Of a stretch of DNA of 64,000 bases, positions 54,957 to 63,886 are shown piece by piece. Where the stretch lies: assembly GCF_000010985.1 (NCBI RefSeq), contig NC_013939.1, forward strand, positions 248,001-312,000. The letters run 5' to 3'. The number at the start of each line of letters is the position of its first letter. The stretch's first letter is position 1. Origin of the DNA: Deferribacter desulfuricans SSM1 (GTDB lineage: Bacteria > Chrysiogenota > Deferribacteres > Deferribacterales > Deferribacteraceae). Both the position numbers and the translations under genes were made by a program. The notes under the pieces were generated by a model. It was not told where the DNA came from and ran no database searches. It saw only the letters and a list, made by a program, of their open reading frames with translations.

Positions 54957-57287
54957 ATGGTAAAAAATAATAAAAAAGATGAAATGTTATGTACTTTGGA
55001 TGGTCTTGATTGTCCTAGTTGTGCTGCTAAAATTGAGCAGGCTTTTCACAAAAATGGACTTGATTATGCAATGATAAACTTTACATCGAAGAGTGTTAAG
55101 CTTAAAAATTCGGATATTGAAAAAGCAAAAGAAATATTGAAAAAGGTAGAGCCAAATATTCATCTAATACCCAATAAAAAAATCCAGAAGTATTATCTTG
55201 TTGGTTTAAGTTGTGCTGATTGTGCAAAAAGAATTGAAGAGCGTATAAGAAAAATAAAGGGTTTAGAAAATGTAACACTGAATTTTGCTGCTGGTACAAT
55301 AGCTTTCGATCCAAGATTTTTAGATAAGGTGGAAGAAATTATTAAAGAAGTTGAACCAGGTGTTACATTGCAAAAAATAGATAGTGATGTTGATGACGAA
55401 CCGATAGAAGAAAATAATAAGTTAGCAACACTGGTTATGGTTGTAAGCTTTTTTTTACTGATTATTGGGATAATATTTAAACAGAAACTACATAATACAC
55501 CATATTCTGTAGCCGAATATATACTTTTTCTGAGTATTTATTTATTGGTTGGCTGGAAGGTTTTAACTACAGCTATTAGGAATATCTTAAGAGGTAATTT
55601 TTTTGATGAAAACTTTTTAATGACTATTGCAACTACAGGGGCTATTATAATTCATCAACTTCCTGAAGCTGTAGGAGTAATGCTTTTTTATTATGTAGGT
55701 GAATATTTCCAAGAACTTGCTGTAAATAATTCCAGAAAATCGATCAAAGCACTTTTAGATATTAAAGCGGAATACGCTAATTTAAGGCTAAATGGAACTA
55801 CTAAAAAAGTATCTCCAGAGATGGTGAATGTTGGTGATATTATAGTTATAAAACCTGGAGAGAGGGTTCCGCTTGATGGTGTTGTAATAGATGGAGTATC
55901 TTTTGTGGACACATCAGCGCTTACTGGTGAGTCAGTACCTAAGAAAGTTAAAAAAGGGGATGATGTATTAGCAGGAATGGTAAATACAAATGGATTATTA
56001 ACTGTAAAAGTTACTAAAAAATTTGAAGATTCATCTCTGGCAAAAATATTGGATTTGGTTGAAAATGCAGGTAGTAGAAAAGCGCCGACTGAAAAGTTTA
56101 TTACAAAATTTTCAAGATATTATACACCTGTGGTGGTTATTGGTGCAGCCTTGCTAGCTATTGTGCCACCTTTAATTATCCCAGGAGCGGCTTTTAATGA
56201 TTGGATTTATAGAGCATTAATTTTGTTAGTAATTTCATGCCCATGTGCTCTAGTAGTTTCTATCCCTTTAGGGTACTTTGGTGGTATAGGAGGATCTTCA
56301 AAGAAGGGTATATTGGTAAAAGGGGCAAATTTTCTGGAAGTTTTAGCAAAATTACATACTGTTGTTTTCGACAAGACTGGCACTTTAACAAAGGGTGTAT
56401 TTAAAGTTGCAGAAATAAAAAGTATAAATGGATTTTCTGAAGAAGATGTGTTGAAATATGCTGCAATAGCAGAAGCAAACTCAAATCATCCAATAGCTGT
56501 TTCGATATTAGAAGCTTACAAAGGTGATTTAAATTTAGATGATATTGAAAAGTATGAAGAGATTGCAGGACACGGTATTAAGGTAATATATAAAGGTAAG
56601 GAAATAATTGTGGGTAATGATAGATTCTTTCATAAAGAGAATATAGAACATCAGGATTATTGTAATCTGGAAGGAACTGTTGTGTATGTTGCTGTAGATG
56701 GTATATTTGTTGGTTATCTTATTATTTCTGATGAAATAAAAGATGATGCTAAAGATACAATAACTAAACTTAAAAAAATTGGGGTTAAACGCACTGTAAT
56801 GCTAACTGGTGATGATAAAAGTGTAGCTGAGAATGTTGCAGCAAAATTAGGGATAGATGATGTTTATGCTAATTTATTACCCGAAGATAAAGTTTATAAA
56901 GTGGAAGAATTGTTGAAAGGTTTAAATGAAAAAGAAAAACTTGCTTTTGTAGGTGATGGTATAAATGATGCCCCTGTGATTACTCGGGCTGATGTGGGAA
57001 TTGCTATGGGTGGCTTAGGTTCTGATGCTGCAATTGAAGCTGCAGATGTGGTAATTATGGATGATAAACCATCTAAAATTGTCACTGCAATAGAAATCTC
57101 AAGATTTACGAAAAAAATTGTTGTTCAAAATATTATGTTTGCTCTAGGTGTTAAATTCATATTTGTCTTTCTTGGTTCATTTGGTATGGCTACAATGTGG
57201 GAAGCTGTATTTGCAGATGTTGGTGTTGCGTTATTGGCTGTTCTTAATGCTACGAGAACACTAAAATTTAAGGGATCATCTAATTAA
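54957..57287 (+). CDS. P1B-type heavy-metal ATPase, Zn/Cd/Pb class (ZntA/CadA-like)
   Basis: 776 residues. Two N-terminal HMA-like domains with LDGLDCPSCAAKIEQ and VGLSCADCAKRIEERI. Catalytic motifs: TGES, the membrane metal motif SCPCALVVSIPLGYFGG, phosphorylation site VFDKTGTLTKG, HP (SNHPIAVSIL) and GDGINDAPV. The SIPLGYFGGIGG stretch after CPC and the late FADVGVALLAVLNATR mark the Zn/Cd/Pb class rather than copper. Exports metal from the cytoplasm. Confidence 0.93.
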   Translation: MVKNNKKDEMLCTLDGLDCPSCAAKIEQAFHKNGLDYAMINFTSKSVKLKNSDIEKAKEILKKVEPNIHLIPNKKIQKYYLVGLSCADCAKRIEERIRKIKGLENVTLNFAAGTIAFDPRFLDKVEEIIKEVEPGVTLQKIDSDVDDEPIEENNKLATLVMVVSFFLLIIGIIFKQKLHNTPYSVAEYILFLSIYLLVGWKVLTTAIRNILRGNFFDENFLMTIATTGAIIIHQLPEAVGVMLFYYVGEYFQELAVNNSRKSIKALLDIKAEYANLRLNGTTKKVSPEMVNVGDIIVIKPGERVPLDGVVIDGVSFVDTSALTGESVPKKVKKGDDVLAGMVNTNGLLTVKVTKKFEDSSLAKILDLVENAGSRKAPTEKFITKFSRYYTPVVVIGAALLAIVPPLIIPGAAFNDWIYRALILLVISCPCALVVSIPLGYFGGIGGSSKKGILVKGANFLEVLAKLHTVVFDKTGTLTKGVFKVAEIKSINGFSEEDVLKYAAIAEANSNHPIAVSILEAYKGDLNLDDIEKYEEIAGHGIKVIYKGKEIIVGNDRFFHKENIEHQDYCNLEGTVVYVAVDGIFVGYLIISDEIKDDAKDTITKLKKIGVKRTVMLTGDDKSVAENVAAKLGIDDVYANLLPEDKVYKVEELLKGLNEKEKLAFVGDGINDAPVITRADVGIAMGGLGSDAAIEAADVVIMDDKPSKIVTAIEISRFTKKIVVQNIMFALGVKFIFVFLGSFGMATMWEAVFADVGVALLAVLNATRTLKFKGSSN

Positions 57288-57340
57288 ATTAATAAATTCA
57301 AATTAAAATGTTTTTAGTAAATAAAATCTGATATTTTCAA

Positions 57341-57368
57341 TTGACATAATTTTTGAAAAGCATATTAT
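57341..57368 (+). promoter_or_regulatory. Promoter of copA
   Basis: TTGACA, 16 bases, TATTAT, followed at once by the GC-rich palindrome at 57377-57394. Confidence 0.65.
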
Positions 57369-57376
57369 ATATAAAT

Positions 57377-57394
57377 CCCCCCCTATATGGGTGG
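57377..57394. promoter_or_regulatory. Probable CsoR operator
   Basis: CCCCCCCTATATGGGTGG is an imperfect palindrome of C and G runs around an AT centre, as in known CsoR sites, in otherwise AT-rich DNA. It covers the expected start region of the copA promoter, and a csoR-type gene is in the same operon. Confidence 0.6.
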
Positions 57395-57424
57395 CTGGAT
57401 TAAAAGTAAGAAAGGAAGGTTGTG

Positions 57425-59881
57425 ATGAGAGAGAAAATATTTACAGTAAAAGGGATGACATGTGCATCATGTGTTAATCGGATAGAAAAGAAAGTGTCTA
57501 AAATTGATGGGATAGAAAAAGTCAGTGTAAATCTTGCCACAGAAAAGATGCTTGTGTCCTTTAATCCAGAAAAAGTGGATGATGAAAAAATTAAAAATGC
57601 AGTAAAAGATGCTGGCTATGATATTGAAGAAGGGAGTGATTTGAAAACTGTTTCTATTCCCATTAAAGGGATGACATGTTCTTCTTGTGCAAACGCTATT
57701 TCTAAGAATATAGGGAAACTTGATGGTATAAAATCTGCAAATGTAAATTTTGCTTCAGAAAAAGCTGTTGTTACATATGATCCTTCCAAAGTAAGATTAT
57801 CTGAAATTAAAAAAGCAATTACAGATGCAGGGTATAAACCTCTTGATATAGAAAAAGGTGATAGTGTTGATTATGAGAAAAAAAGAAGAGATAAAGAAAT
57901 AAAGACTTTAAAGTTAAAAGTTATTATTTCAGCAATTTTTTCTATCCCGCTACTTTATATTTCAATGGGTCATTTAATCGGATTGAATCTCCCTGATTTC
58001 ATAAATCCTCAAAAACATCCATTTAATTTTGCTTTAGCTCAGGCTTTACTTGTAATTCCTATTATTATAGCAGGGTATAAATTCTATACGATTGGTTTCA
58101 AAAATCTTTTTAAACTTAGCCCAAATATGGATTCGTTGATTGCGATTGGTACATCTTCAGCTATCGTTTATGGTTTATATGGTGTCATTGCAATTTTTTT
58201 TGGTAATACAAAATATGTAAATGATCTTTATTTTGAAACTGCTGGTGTAATAATCACTTTAATATTACTTGGAAAATATCTTGAAAGTGTAAGTAAAGGT
58301 AAAACATCAGAAGCTATAAAAAAACTTATGGGGCTACAACCTAAAACGGCTTTAATTTTAAAAGATGGAAAAGAGATGGAAATTCCTGTAGATGAAGTAG
58401 AAGTTGGAGATATCGTCATTGTTAAACCTGGTGAGAAAATACCTGTAGATGGAGTTATCATAGATGGATATACATCTGTTGATGAATCGATGTTAACAGG
58501 TGAAAGTATTCCTGTAGAAAAAAGGGTTGGAGACAAGGTAATCGGTGGGTCGATTAATAAAAATGGCAACATTAAGTTTAAAGCTACAAAAGTTGGAAAA
58601 GATACTGCTCTAGCTCAGATTATTAAATTAGTGGAAGAAGCGCAAGGTTCAAAAGCACCTATTGCAAAATTGGCTGATATAATTTCAGGATACTTTGTTC
58701 CTGTTGTGATTGCGATAGCAATTTTATCAGCGGTAGCTTGGTATTTCGCAGGTGCGGGCGGTATTTTTGCATTGACAATTTTTATATCCGTTTTAGTGAT
58801 TGCATGTCCTTGTGCTCTTGGGCTTGCTACACCTACAGCGATAATGGTGGGTACAGGAAAAGGAGCAGAAAATGGTATTCTGATAAAGAGTGGAGAAGCA
58901 TTGGAGACAGCTCATAAAATTGATACAGTTGTTTTTGATAAAACTGGAACAATAACAGAAGGTAAACCAAAAGTGACTGATGTGGTGGTTTTTGACAATT
59001 TTACAAAGAACGATCTTCTTAGTTTAGCTGCTTCGGCTGAAAAGGGTTCTGAACATCCGCTTGGTGATGCTATAGTTAGAGCAGCTGAGGAAAGAGGTTT
59101 GGAATTTAAAAAGGTTGATAAGTTCTTAGCTATTCCTGGTTTTGGTATTGAGGTGCATATAGATAATAAGCAGATTTATCTTGGTAACATAGAGCTTATG
59201 AGAGAGAAAGGTGTTGATATTACATCTCAGATGAACCTGTTTGAAAAACTCGCAAAAGAAGGAAAAACTCCTATGTTTGTTGCTGTTGATGGTAAATTAA
59301 AAGGTATTATTGCGGTGGCAGATACTGTGAAGCCATCAAGTGTTAAGGCTGTTGAAAAACTTCACGAGATGGGGATAAAGGTTGCAATGATTACAGGTGA
59401 TAATAAAAGAACAGCTGAAGCAATAGCTAAAGAGGTAGGAATAGATATAGTACTAGCAGAGGTTTTACCACAGGATAAGGCAAACGAAGTTAAAAAACTT
59501 CAAGAAAGAGGACATGTTGTTGCAATGGTAGGTGATGGTATAAATGATGCTCCGGCACTTGCACAGGCTGATATTGGTATAGCCATTGGATCAGGAACTG
59601 ATGTGGCTATGGAATCTGCAGATATTGTATTGATGAAAAGTGACTTGTTGGATGTTGTTACTGCAATTCAGTTGAGTAAAGCAACAATTAGAAATATAAA
59701 GCAGAATCTATTTTGGGCGTTTGCGTATAATACTTTGGGGATTCCAATTGCTGCAGGAGTGTTACATATATTTGGTGGTCCACTTCTTAGTCCTATGATT
59801 GCTGCAGCAGCAATGGCTTTTAGCTCAGTTTCTGTAGTTACAAATGCGTTAAGATTGAAAAAGTTTAAAATAGAACACTAA
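57425..59881 (+). CDS. copA: Copper-exporting P1B-1 ATPase CopA
   Basis: 818 residues from the ATG at 57425 (AAGGAAGG upstream). Two HMA domains, each with a CxxC ([14 protein letters not shown] and [14 protein letters not shown]), then [41 protein letters not shown] and [20 protein letters not shown]. The Tyr-Asn in TM7 ([13 protein letters not shown]) and the Met-Ser-type TM8 region ([14 protein letters not shown]) are copper-class marks. Exports Cu(I) to the periplasm. Confidence 0.96.
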   Translation: MREKIFTVKGMTCASCVNRIEKKVSKIDGIEKVSVNLATEKMLVSFNPEKVDDEKIKNAVKDAGYDIEEGSDLKTVSIPIKGMTCSSCANAISKNIGKLDGIKSANVNFASEKAVVTYDPSKVRLSEIKKAITDAGYKPLDIEKGDSVDYEKKRRDKEIKTLKLKVIISAIFSIPLLYISMGHLIGLNLPDFINPQKHPFNFALAQALLVIPIIIAGYKFYTIGFKNLFKLSPNMDSLIAIGTSSAIVYGLYGVIAIFFGNTKYVNDLYFETAGVIITLILLGKYLESVSKGKTSEAIKKLMGLQPKTALILKDGKEMEIPVDEVEVGDIVIVKPGEKIPVDGVIIDGYTSVDESMLTGESIPVEKRVGDKVIGGSINKNGNIKFKATKVGKDTALAQIIKLVEEAQGSKAPIAKLADIISGYFVPVVIAIAILSAVAWYFAGAGGIFALTIFISVLVIACPCALGLATPTAIMVGTGKGAENGILIKSGEALETAHKIDTVVFDKTGTITEGKPKVTDVVVFDNFTKNDLLSLAASAEKGSEHPLGDAIVRAAEERGLEFKKVDKFLAIPGFGIEVHIDNKQIYLGNIELMREKGVDITSQMNLFEKLAKEGKTPMFVAVDGKLKGIIAVADTVKPSSVKAVEKLHEMGIKVAMITGDNKRTAEAIAKEVGIDIVLAEVLPQDKANEVKKLQERGHVVAMVGDGINDAPALAQADIGIAIGSGTDVAMESADIVLMKSDLLDVVTAIQLSKATIRNIKQNLFWAFAYNTLGIPIAAGVLHIFGGPLLSPMIAAAAMAFSSVSVVTNALRLKKFKIEH

Positions 59882-59899
59882 AAAAGGAGGTAAGTTGTT

Positions 59900-60130
59900 A
59901 TGAAAAAAACAATAATTATCGAAGGTATGAGCTGTGATCATTGTGTTATGAGTGTTAAAAAAGAGCTTGAATCATTAAGTTGCACAGATAATGTTGAAGT
60001 GGAAATAGGAAAGGCTGTGGTTGAATGTAGCGATATTGATGATAATGCATTGATTGAGGCAGTGGAAGAAGCTGGTTATACTGTTAAAGAAATAATAGCA
60101 GAAAATGACGAGAAAGGTTGTTGTAATTAA
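59900..60130 (+). CDS. copZ: CopZ-like copper chaperone
   Basis: 76 residues: one HMA domain with IEGMSCDHCVMSVKKELESL (CxxC) and the usual beta-alpha-beta pattern, plus a C-terminal CC pair (KGCCN). Delivers Cu(I) to the CopA N-terminal domains. 18 bases after copA, AAAGGAGG ribosome site. Confidence 0.92.
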   Translation: MKKTIIIEGMSCDHCVMSVKKELESLSCTDNVEVEIGKAVVECSDIDDNALIEAVEEAGYTVKEIIAENDEKGCCN

Positions 60131-60160
60131 ACTGAAGGGTCTTGCCCTTCGGTTTAATTA
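60123..60160 (+). promoter_or_regulatory. Hairpin between copZ and csoR
   Basis: TAATTAAAC-GAAGGG and CCCTTC-GTTTAATTA pair over a short loop. A T tract is lacking on the plus strand, so it may stabilise or attenuate the transcript rather than end it; it spans the spacer in front of csoR. Confidence 0.55.
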
Positions 60161-60172
60161 CAGGTGTGTGTT

Positions 60173-60445
60173 ATGGACAGAAAAGAAGCTTTACAATATT
60201 TGAAAACTGCAAGAGGGCAGACAGATGCTGTTATTAAAATGGTTGAGGGCGGGAAATATTGTATAGATATTTCAAAACAGATACTTGCTTGTATTGCCCT
60301 TTTGAAAAAGGCAAATGTAAATATATTGAACTCTCATTTACAAAGCTGTGTTAAAAAGGCAATATCTTCACGAGATGGTGAAGATATTGAAAGAAAACTT
60401 AAAGAATTAGCTGAGATTATAGAATACTTAAATAAAGTACTTTAG
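60173..60445 (+). CDS. csoR: CsoR-family copper-sensing repressor
   Basis: 90 residues from the ATG at 60173. All-helical DUF156 fold with the Cu(I) triad: Cys in GGKYCIDISKQILA, and His and Cys in LNSHLQSCVKKA. Apo-CsoR binds G/C-rich palindromes and releases on Cu(I). The site at 57377-57394 is the natural target, giving feedback control of copA-copZ-csoR. Confidence 0.9.
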   Translation: MDRKEALQYLKTARGQTDAVIKMVEGGKYCIDISKQILACIALLKKANVNILNSHLQSCVKKAISSRDGEDIERKLKELAEIIEYLNKVL

Positions 60446-60649
60446 TTTTCAATAGATTATAAAAGTGATTTCTTTAACATAAATTCCTATACGTTTAGTG
60501 TGAAATGTTTACATAGTTTGTGTAACTTTTTTACACACTTTTGGATTGTAAGGTTTAGTTAATTTAATATTAACAGTATATTATAACACTTTAATAATTG
60601 GCATTGTTTTTGTTTATAAAGTAATAAATGAGTGTAGGAGGTTGTTAAG
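60446..60649. promoter_or_regulatory. Control region of the SHOCT-oxidase operon
   Basis: 204 bases without a gene. It contains the box at 60519-60537, a nearby half-site (TGTTTACA), and an AT-rich stretch with TATAAC near 60582 that could serve as a -10. Confidence 0.5.
60519..60537. promoter_or_regulatory. Palindromic box TGTGTAA-N5-TTACACA
   Basis: Perfect seven-base inverted arms with a CTTTT centre. Same pattern as near 50421 and 63196. Confidence 0.6.
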
Positions 60650-60886
60650 ATGTATGGATATAGATGGTTCGGTTTTATGTGGATGTTTAAGATATTGGTT
60701 TGGATTTTGATAATTGTTGGGTTTGTTTTATTTCTAATAATTATAGTTAGAAGTTTTGGTGGGATTAAACAGCATGATAAAGCTGTTGAATCTAAAAGAT
60801 TATTAGAAATTCTAAAAGAAAGATATGCTAAAGGGGAAATTGATAGAGATGTATATTTAAAAATGAAAAAAGATTTAGAAAGTTGA
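60650..60886 (+). CDS. Small membrane protein with SHOCT motif
   Basis: 78 residues. Aromatic/Met-rich start (MYGYRWFGFMWMFK), one TM helix about 14-34, then a cytosolic SHOCT segment (LLEILKERYAKGEIDRDVYL). SHOCT domains usually mediate oligomerisation. It overlaps the oxidase ribosome site and ends 14 bases before its ATG. AGGAGG upstream. A related gene starts at 63887. Confidence 0.78.
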   Translation: MYGYRWFGFMWMFKILVWILIIVGFVLFLIIIVRSFGGIKQHDKAVESKRLLEILKERYAKGEIDRDVYLKMKKDLES

Positions 60887-60900
60887 AAGGAGGAAAAGGA

Positions 60901-62316
60901 ATGATTACAAGAAGAAGATTTAATATGGGATTGGCAGGAGCTTTACTAGTAGGTGGATTAGGTATACCAAAAGGGTTCGCAAATGAAAAATCTGAATGGG
61001 ATACTTTACCAACTCCACCTTTATTAGAAAATGAATCGAATGAAAAAGGTTATGTGAAATATACCTTAAATGTTCAACAAGGTATGTATGAATATTTTAC
61101 AGGAGTAAAAGTACCATCTTTAGGCTACAATGGAAATATACTGGGCCCAACTCTAAAAGCTAAAAAAGGTGACATTGTGGAAATAAAAGTAAAAAATTTT
61201 CTTAAGGAAGAAACTACAGTTCATTGGCATGGTATGGTAGTTCCTGGCGAAATGGATGGGGGACCACATCAAGTTGTTTCTCCAAATGGTAGTGAATGGA
61301 CTGCAAGATTCAAAGTAGAGCAACAAGCAGCAACACTGTGGTATCATCCCCATGGAATTGGGACTACTGCTTCTCAGGTTTATGGTGGCCTTGGTGGATT
61401 GTTTATAGTAGAGGATGAAAATAGGTTGAATTTACCAAATGAATATGGTGTAGATGATATTCCTTTGGTGATTCAAGATAAAAGATTTTCACAAAAAGGT
61501 GATCTTCTTTATTTGACCAACATGAATGATATTATGTATGGAATGTTGGGTAATAAAGTTTTGGTAAATGGTGTGATTGAACCTAAAAAGACAATTCCAA
61601 GAGGTAAAGTTAGATTTAGAATTTTAAATGCTTCTAATGCAAGAAGCTATAACTTAAAGTTCAATAACAAGTTACCATTTGTAATAATTGCTTCAGATGG
61701 CGGTTTATTAGAAAAACCTATAAAAGTGAATGATGTTTTACTATCACCAGGGGAAAGAGTGGAAATAGTAGCTGATTTTTCTGAATTTGATGAAGGTAGT
61801 GAAATCTTATTTGGTGATAGAGGATACAACTTTCTAACTTTAAAGGTGGGGAAAAAAGGGAAAAGGTATGAAATTCCTACCAGGTTGATTGATATAGATA
61901 AGATATCTGAGAAGGATGTTGTAAGAGTAAGAGAGTTTGTATTAAGCGGTCTGGGACATATGGTGACTATTAATGGTAAACAATTTCAAATGAATAGAAT
62001 TGATGAAAACACTAAGATTGGTACAACTGAGATTTGGAGAGTTTCTGTTAGAATGGGAATGCATGGGATGATGGGTGGAGGTAGAAATTCAATAATTCAC
62101 AACTTTCATGCTCATGGTGTACTTTTTCAAGTTTTAAAAAGAAATGGAAGGAAGCCTACAGGGCATGAACAGGGTTGGAAAGATACAATCGCTTTAAGAA
62201 ATGGTGATACTGTGGATTTGATAATGAACTTCAGGAAAAAGGGTGTTTTTATGTATCATTGCCATATACTTGAACATGAGGATAACGGTATGATGGGTCA
62301 ATTTTTAGTAAGTTAG
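60901..62316 (+). CDS. Tat-exported multicopper oxidase (CueO/CopA-like)
   Basis: 471 residues from the ATG at 60901 (AAGGAGG upstream). Twin-arginine signal (ITRRRFNMGLAGALLVGG). Copper-binding motifs in order: TVHWHGMVVPGEMDGGPHQ, WYHPHGIGTTAS, HNFHAHGVLFQV and MYHCHILEHEDNGMMGQF, giving type 1, 2 and 3 sites with Met as likely axial ligand. A short Met-rich stretch (MGMHGMMGGG, about 385) may bind Cu(I) as in CueO. Oxidises periplasmic Cu(I) with O2, so some oxygen exposure is implied. Confidence 0.92.
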   Translation: MITRRRFNMGLAGALLVGGLGIPKGFANEKSEWDTLPTPPLLENESNEKGYVKYTLNVQQGMYEYFTGVKVPSLGYNGNILGPTLKAKKGDIVEIKVKNFLKEETTVHWHGMVVPGEMDGGPHQVVSPNGSEWTARFKVEQQAATLWYHPHGIGTTASQVYGGLGGLFIVEDENRLNLPNEYGVDDIPLVIQDKRFSQKGDLLYLTNMNDIMYGMLGNKVLVNGVIEPKKTIPRGKVRFRILNASNARSYNLKFNNKLPFVIIASDGGLLEKPIKVNDVLLSPGERVEIVADFSEFDEGSEILFGDRGYNFLTLKVGKKGKRYEIPTRLIDIDKISEKDVVRVREFVLSGLGHMVTINGKQFQMNRIDENTKIGTTEIWRVSVRMGMHGMMGGGRNSIIHNFHAHGVLFQVLKRNGRKPTGHEQGWKDTIALRNGDTVDLIMNFRKKGVFMYHCHILEHEDNGMMGQFLVS

Positions 62317-62339
62317 GAATATGAAAAAAAGGGATTATT

Positions 62340-62756
62340 ATGAGTAAAATAAAGAAAGTTTGTGGAAAAGTGATTGAAGTTAATGGAAATAAAGTTGTTG
62401 TTAGTGTTGTTCAATTTGCGGGATGTAGTCATTGTGAATCAAGGGACACATGTGCTGTAGCTTCTGGTAAAAGTTTTCAAGTGGAACTTGTTACTGATAA
62501 AGCTGTTAAAGTTGGCGATGTTGTTGAGCTTTATATGATGAAAAGAGAAATATATAAAAACGGGTTTTTAGCATATATTTTACCTGTTGTTGCACTCATG
62601 TTTGGTGCAATTATAGGGTCATATATTGATAAAAATTTTGGAAATGGATATATTGCTCCTTTATTATCGTTACTTTTTTTAGCTATCTATTTTGTTGGTT
62701 TGAGATATTATATCCGCAACAAAGAAGTTAATTATAAGATTAATAAAATTATCTAA
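62340..62756 (+). CDS. RseC/MucC-like membrane protein
   Basis: 138 residues. A beta-rich N-terminal half with CSHCESRDTCAVASG (CxxC-x5-C), then two TM helices (about 77-97 and 102-122). This is the RseC/SoxR-reducing family layout; the Cys cluster may bind Fe-S or metal. Its link to copper is by position only. Confidence 0.8.
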   Translation: MSKIKKVCGKVIEVNGNKVVVSVVQFAGCSHCESRDTCAVASGKSFQVELVTDKAVKVGDVVELYMMKREIYKNGFLAYILPVVALMFGAIIGSYIDKNFGNGYIAPLLSLLFLAIYFVGLRYYIRNKEVNYKINKII

Positions 62757-62771
62757 CAGGAGGTAATGAAC

Positions 62772-63158
62772 ATGAATTATTATTTAAGTAAAAAAGTTAG
62801 TTATAGTTTTGATGAAACTGTACTAAAGACAAAAGAACTGTTAAAGGTTGTAGGTTTTGGAGTGCTTTATGAACTTGATATGAAAAGTTTGCTGAAAGAA
62901 AAGATTGATGTTGACATTGAAAAATATTTTATATTGGGAGCATGCAATCCTCATTTTGGATACAAAGCATTACAGACGGAGCCAAATATCGGTACAGTTA
63001 TCCCCTGTAATGTGGTAATCAGAAAGATTTCAGATAATGAAACAGAGGTTTCAACTATAAATCCAGTAAAACAGATGAGCATAGTAGAGAATACAGACTT
63101 AGAAGAAATTGCAAATGAGATTTTTTCCAGACTTTCCAATGTTATTTCAAGGTTGTAA
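62772..63158 (+). CDS. DUF302 protein
   Basis: 128 residues from the ATG at 62772, eight bases after AGGAGG; an ATG six bases earlier is too close to that site. DUF302 features: YSFDETVLKTKELLKVVGFG and ILGACNPHFGYKAL, with PNIGTVIPCNVVIR. Function unknown in the family, though it often accompanies metal or sulfur genes. Last gene of the oxidase operon. Confidence 0.85.
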   Translation: MNYYLSKKVSYSFDETVLKTKELLKVVGFGVLYELDMKSLLKEKIDVDIEKYFILGACNPHFGYKALQTEPNIGTVIPCNVVIRKISDNETEVSTINPVKQMSIVENTDLEEIANEIFSRLSNVISRL

Positions 63159-63176
63159 ATGATAAAATTATTGTAT

Positions 63177-63193
63177 TGTGTAAATTTTACACA
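63177..63193. promoter_or_regulatory. Perfect palindrome TGTGTAAATTTTACACA
   Basis: The same heptamer arms as the 60519 box but with a three-base centre. It lies just upstream of the second box at 63196, about 150 bases before the Met-rich gene. Confidence 0.5.
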
Positions 63194-63195
63194 TA

Positions 63196-63214
63196 ACTGT
63201 AACCTTATTACACA
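63196..63214. promoter_or_regulatory. Palindromic box, five-base centre
   Basis: ACTGTAA-CCTTA-TTACACA: the right arm is perfect and the left matches five of seven. Same spacing as at 60519 and 50421. Confidence 0.55.
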
Positions 63215-63344
63215 GCTTAAATTGATATTACATTGTCAAGTCCTTTATTTATCAATAAGTTAAGAACATTTGGCACAATGGCACACTATATGCATATACA
63301 ATAAGTGATTTCGCTTATAAGAGAAAAATATAGGAGGTAGAGCG

Positions 63345-63842
63345 ATGAAAAAACTTTTAATATTAGGAGCAATTGTAGTCTTTGGAGCAACTTTGGCATT
63401 TGCCCATGGTCCAGGATTTGGTAGAGGATATGGTATGATGGGGCCTGGAATGATGGGTTCTGGAATGATGGGGCCTGGATACGGTTATCAGGGTAATGGT
63501 TATGGTCCAGGATTTGGTAGAGGATATGGTATGATGGGGCCTGGATACAGTTATCAGGGTAATGGTTATGGCTCAGGTATGATGAGAGGATATGGCCCAA
63601 ATTATCAGGGTGAAGTGAAGCAGATAACTAAAGAAGATGCTAAAAAAGCAGTGGAAAAAGTATTAAAAGAAAATTTTAAAGGTTATAAGATTAAAGAGGT
63701 AGAAAAGTTTAGAATGCCAATGGGAACAATGTATGAAGTGGATGTGGTTGATGCAGCAGGTAACAAATTTGAATTTCATGTAAATCCATGGGGCAATGTA
63801 ATGGGACCTTTCCCAGATAATTATGATAAGGACAATGATTAG
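63345..63842 (+). CDS. Exported Met/Gly-rich protein, paralog C
   Basis: 165 residues. Signal peptide (LLILGAIVVFGATLAFA), then repeats built from GPGFGRGYGMMGPGMMGSGM and GYQGNGYG (about 20-85), then the shared C-terminal module (FRMPMGTMYEVDVVDAAGNK, HVNPWGNVMGPF). The Met/His repeats look suited to Cu(I), as in CopB-type or PcoE-like proteins, but homology was not tested. GGAGG ribosome site; ends at a terminator. Confidence 0.77.
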   Translation: MKKLLILGAIVVFGATLAFAHGPGFGRGYGMMGPGMMGSGMMGPGYGYQGNGYGPGFGRGYGMMGPGYSYQGNGYGSGMMRGYGPNYQGEVKQITKEDAKKAVEKVLKENFKGYKIKEVEKFRMPMGTMYEVDVVDAAGNKFEFHVNPWGNVMGPFPDNYDKDND

Positions 63843-63843
63843 T

Positions 63844-63871
63844 AAGAGGGGTTAATACCCCCTCTTTTTTT
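63844..63871 (+). terminator. Terminator after paralog C
   Basis: AAGAGGGG-type stem pairs with CCCCTCTT over a short loop and is followed by seven T. Confidence 0.88.
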
Positions 63872-63886
63872 AAAAAGGGGAAGATT

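Noticed and set aside
60123-60160. Rho-independent terminator between copZ and csoR
   Set aside because: The stem is strong, but no T run follows on the plus strand, and csoR starts 13 bases later without another promoter. Kept as a hairpin of unknown effect.
63255-63300. Sigma-54 promoter at TGGCACAATGGCAC before paralog C
   Set aside because: The -24-like TGGCAC is present twice, but no TTGC follows at the required spacing.
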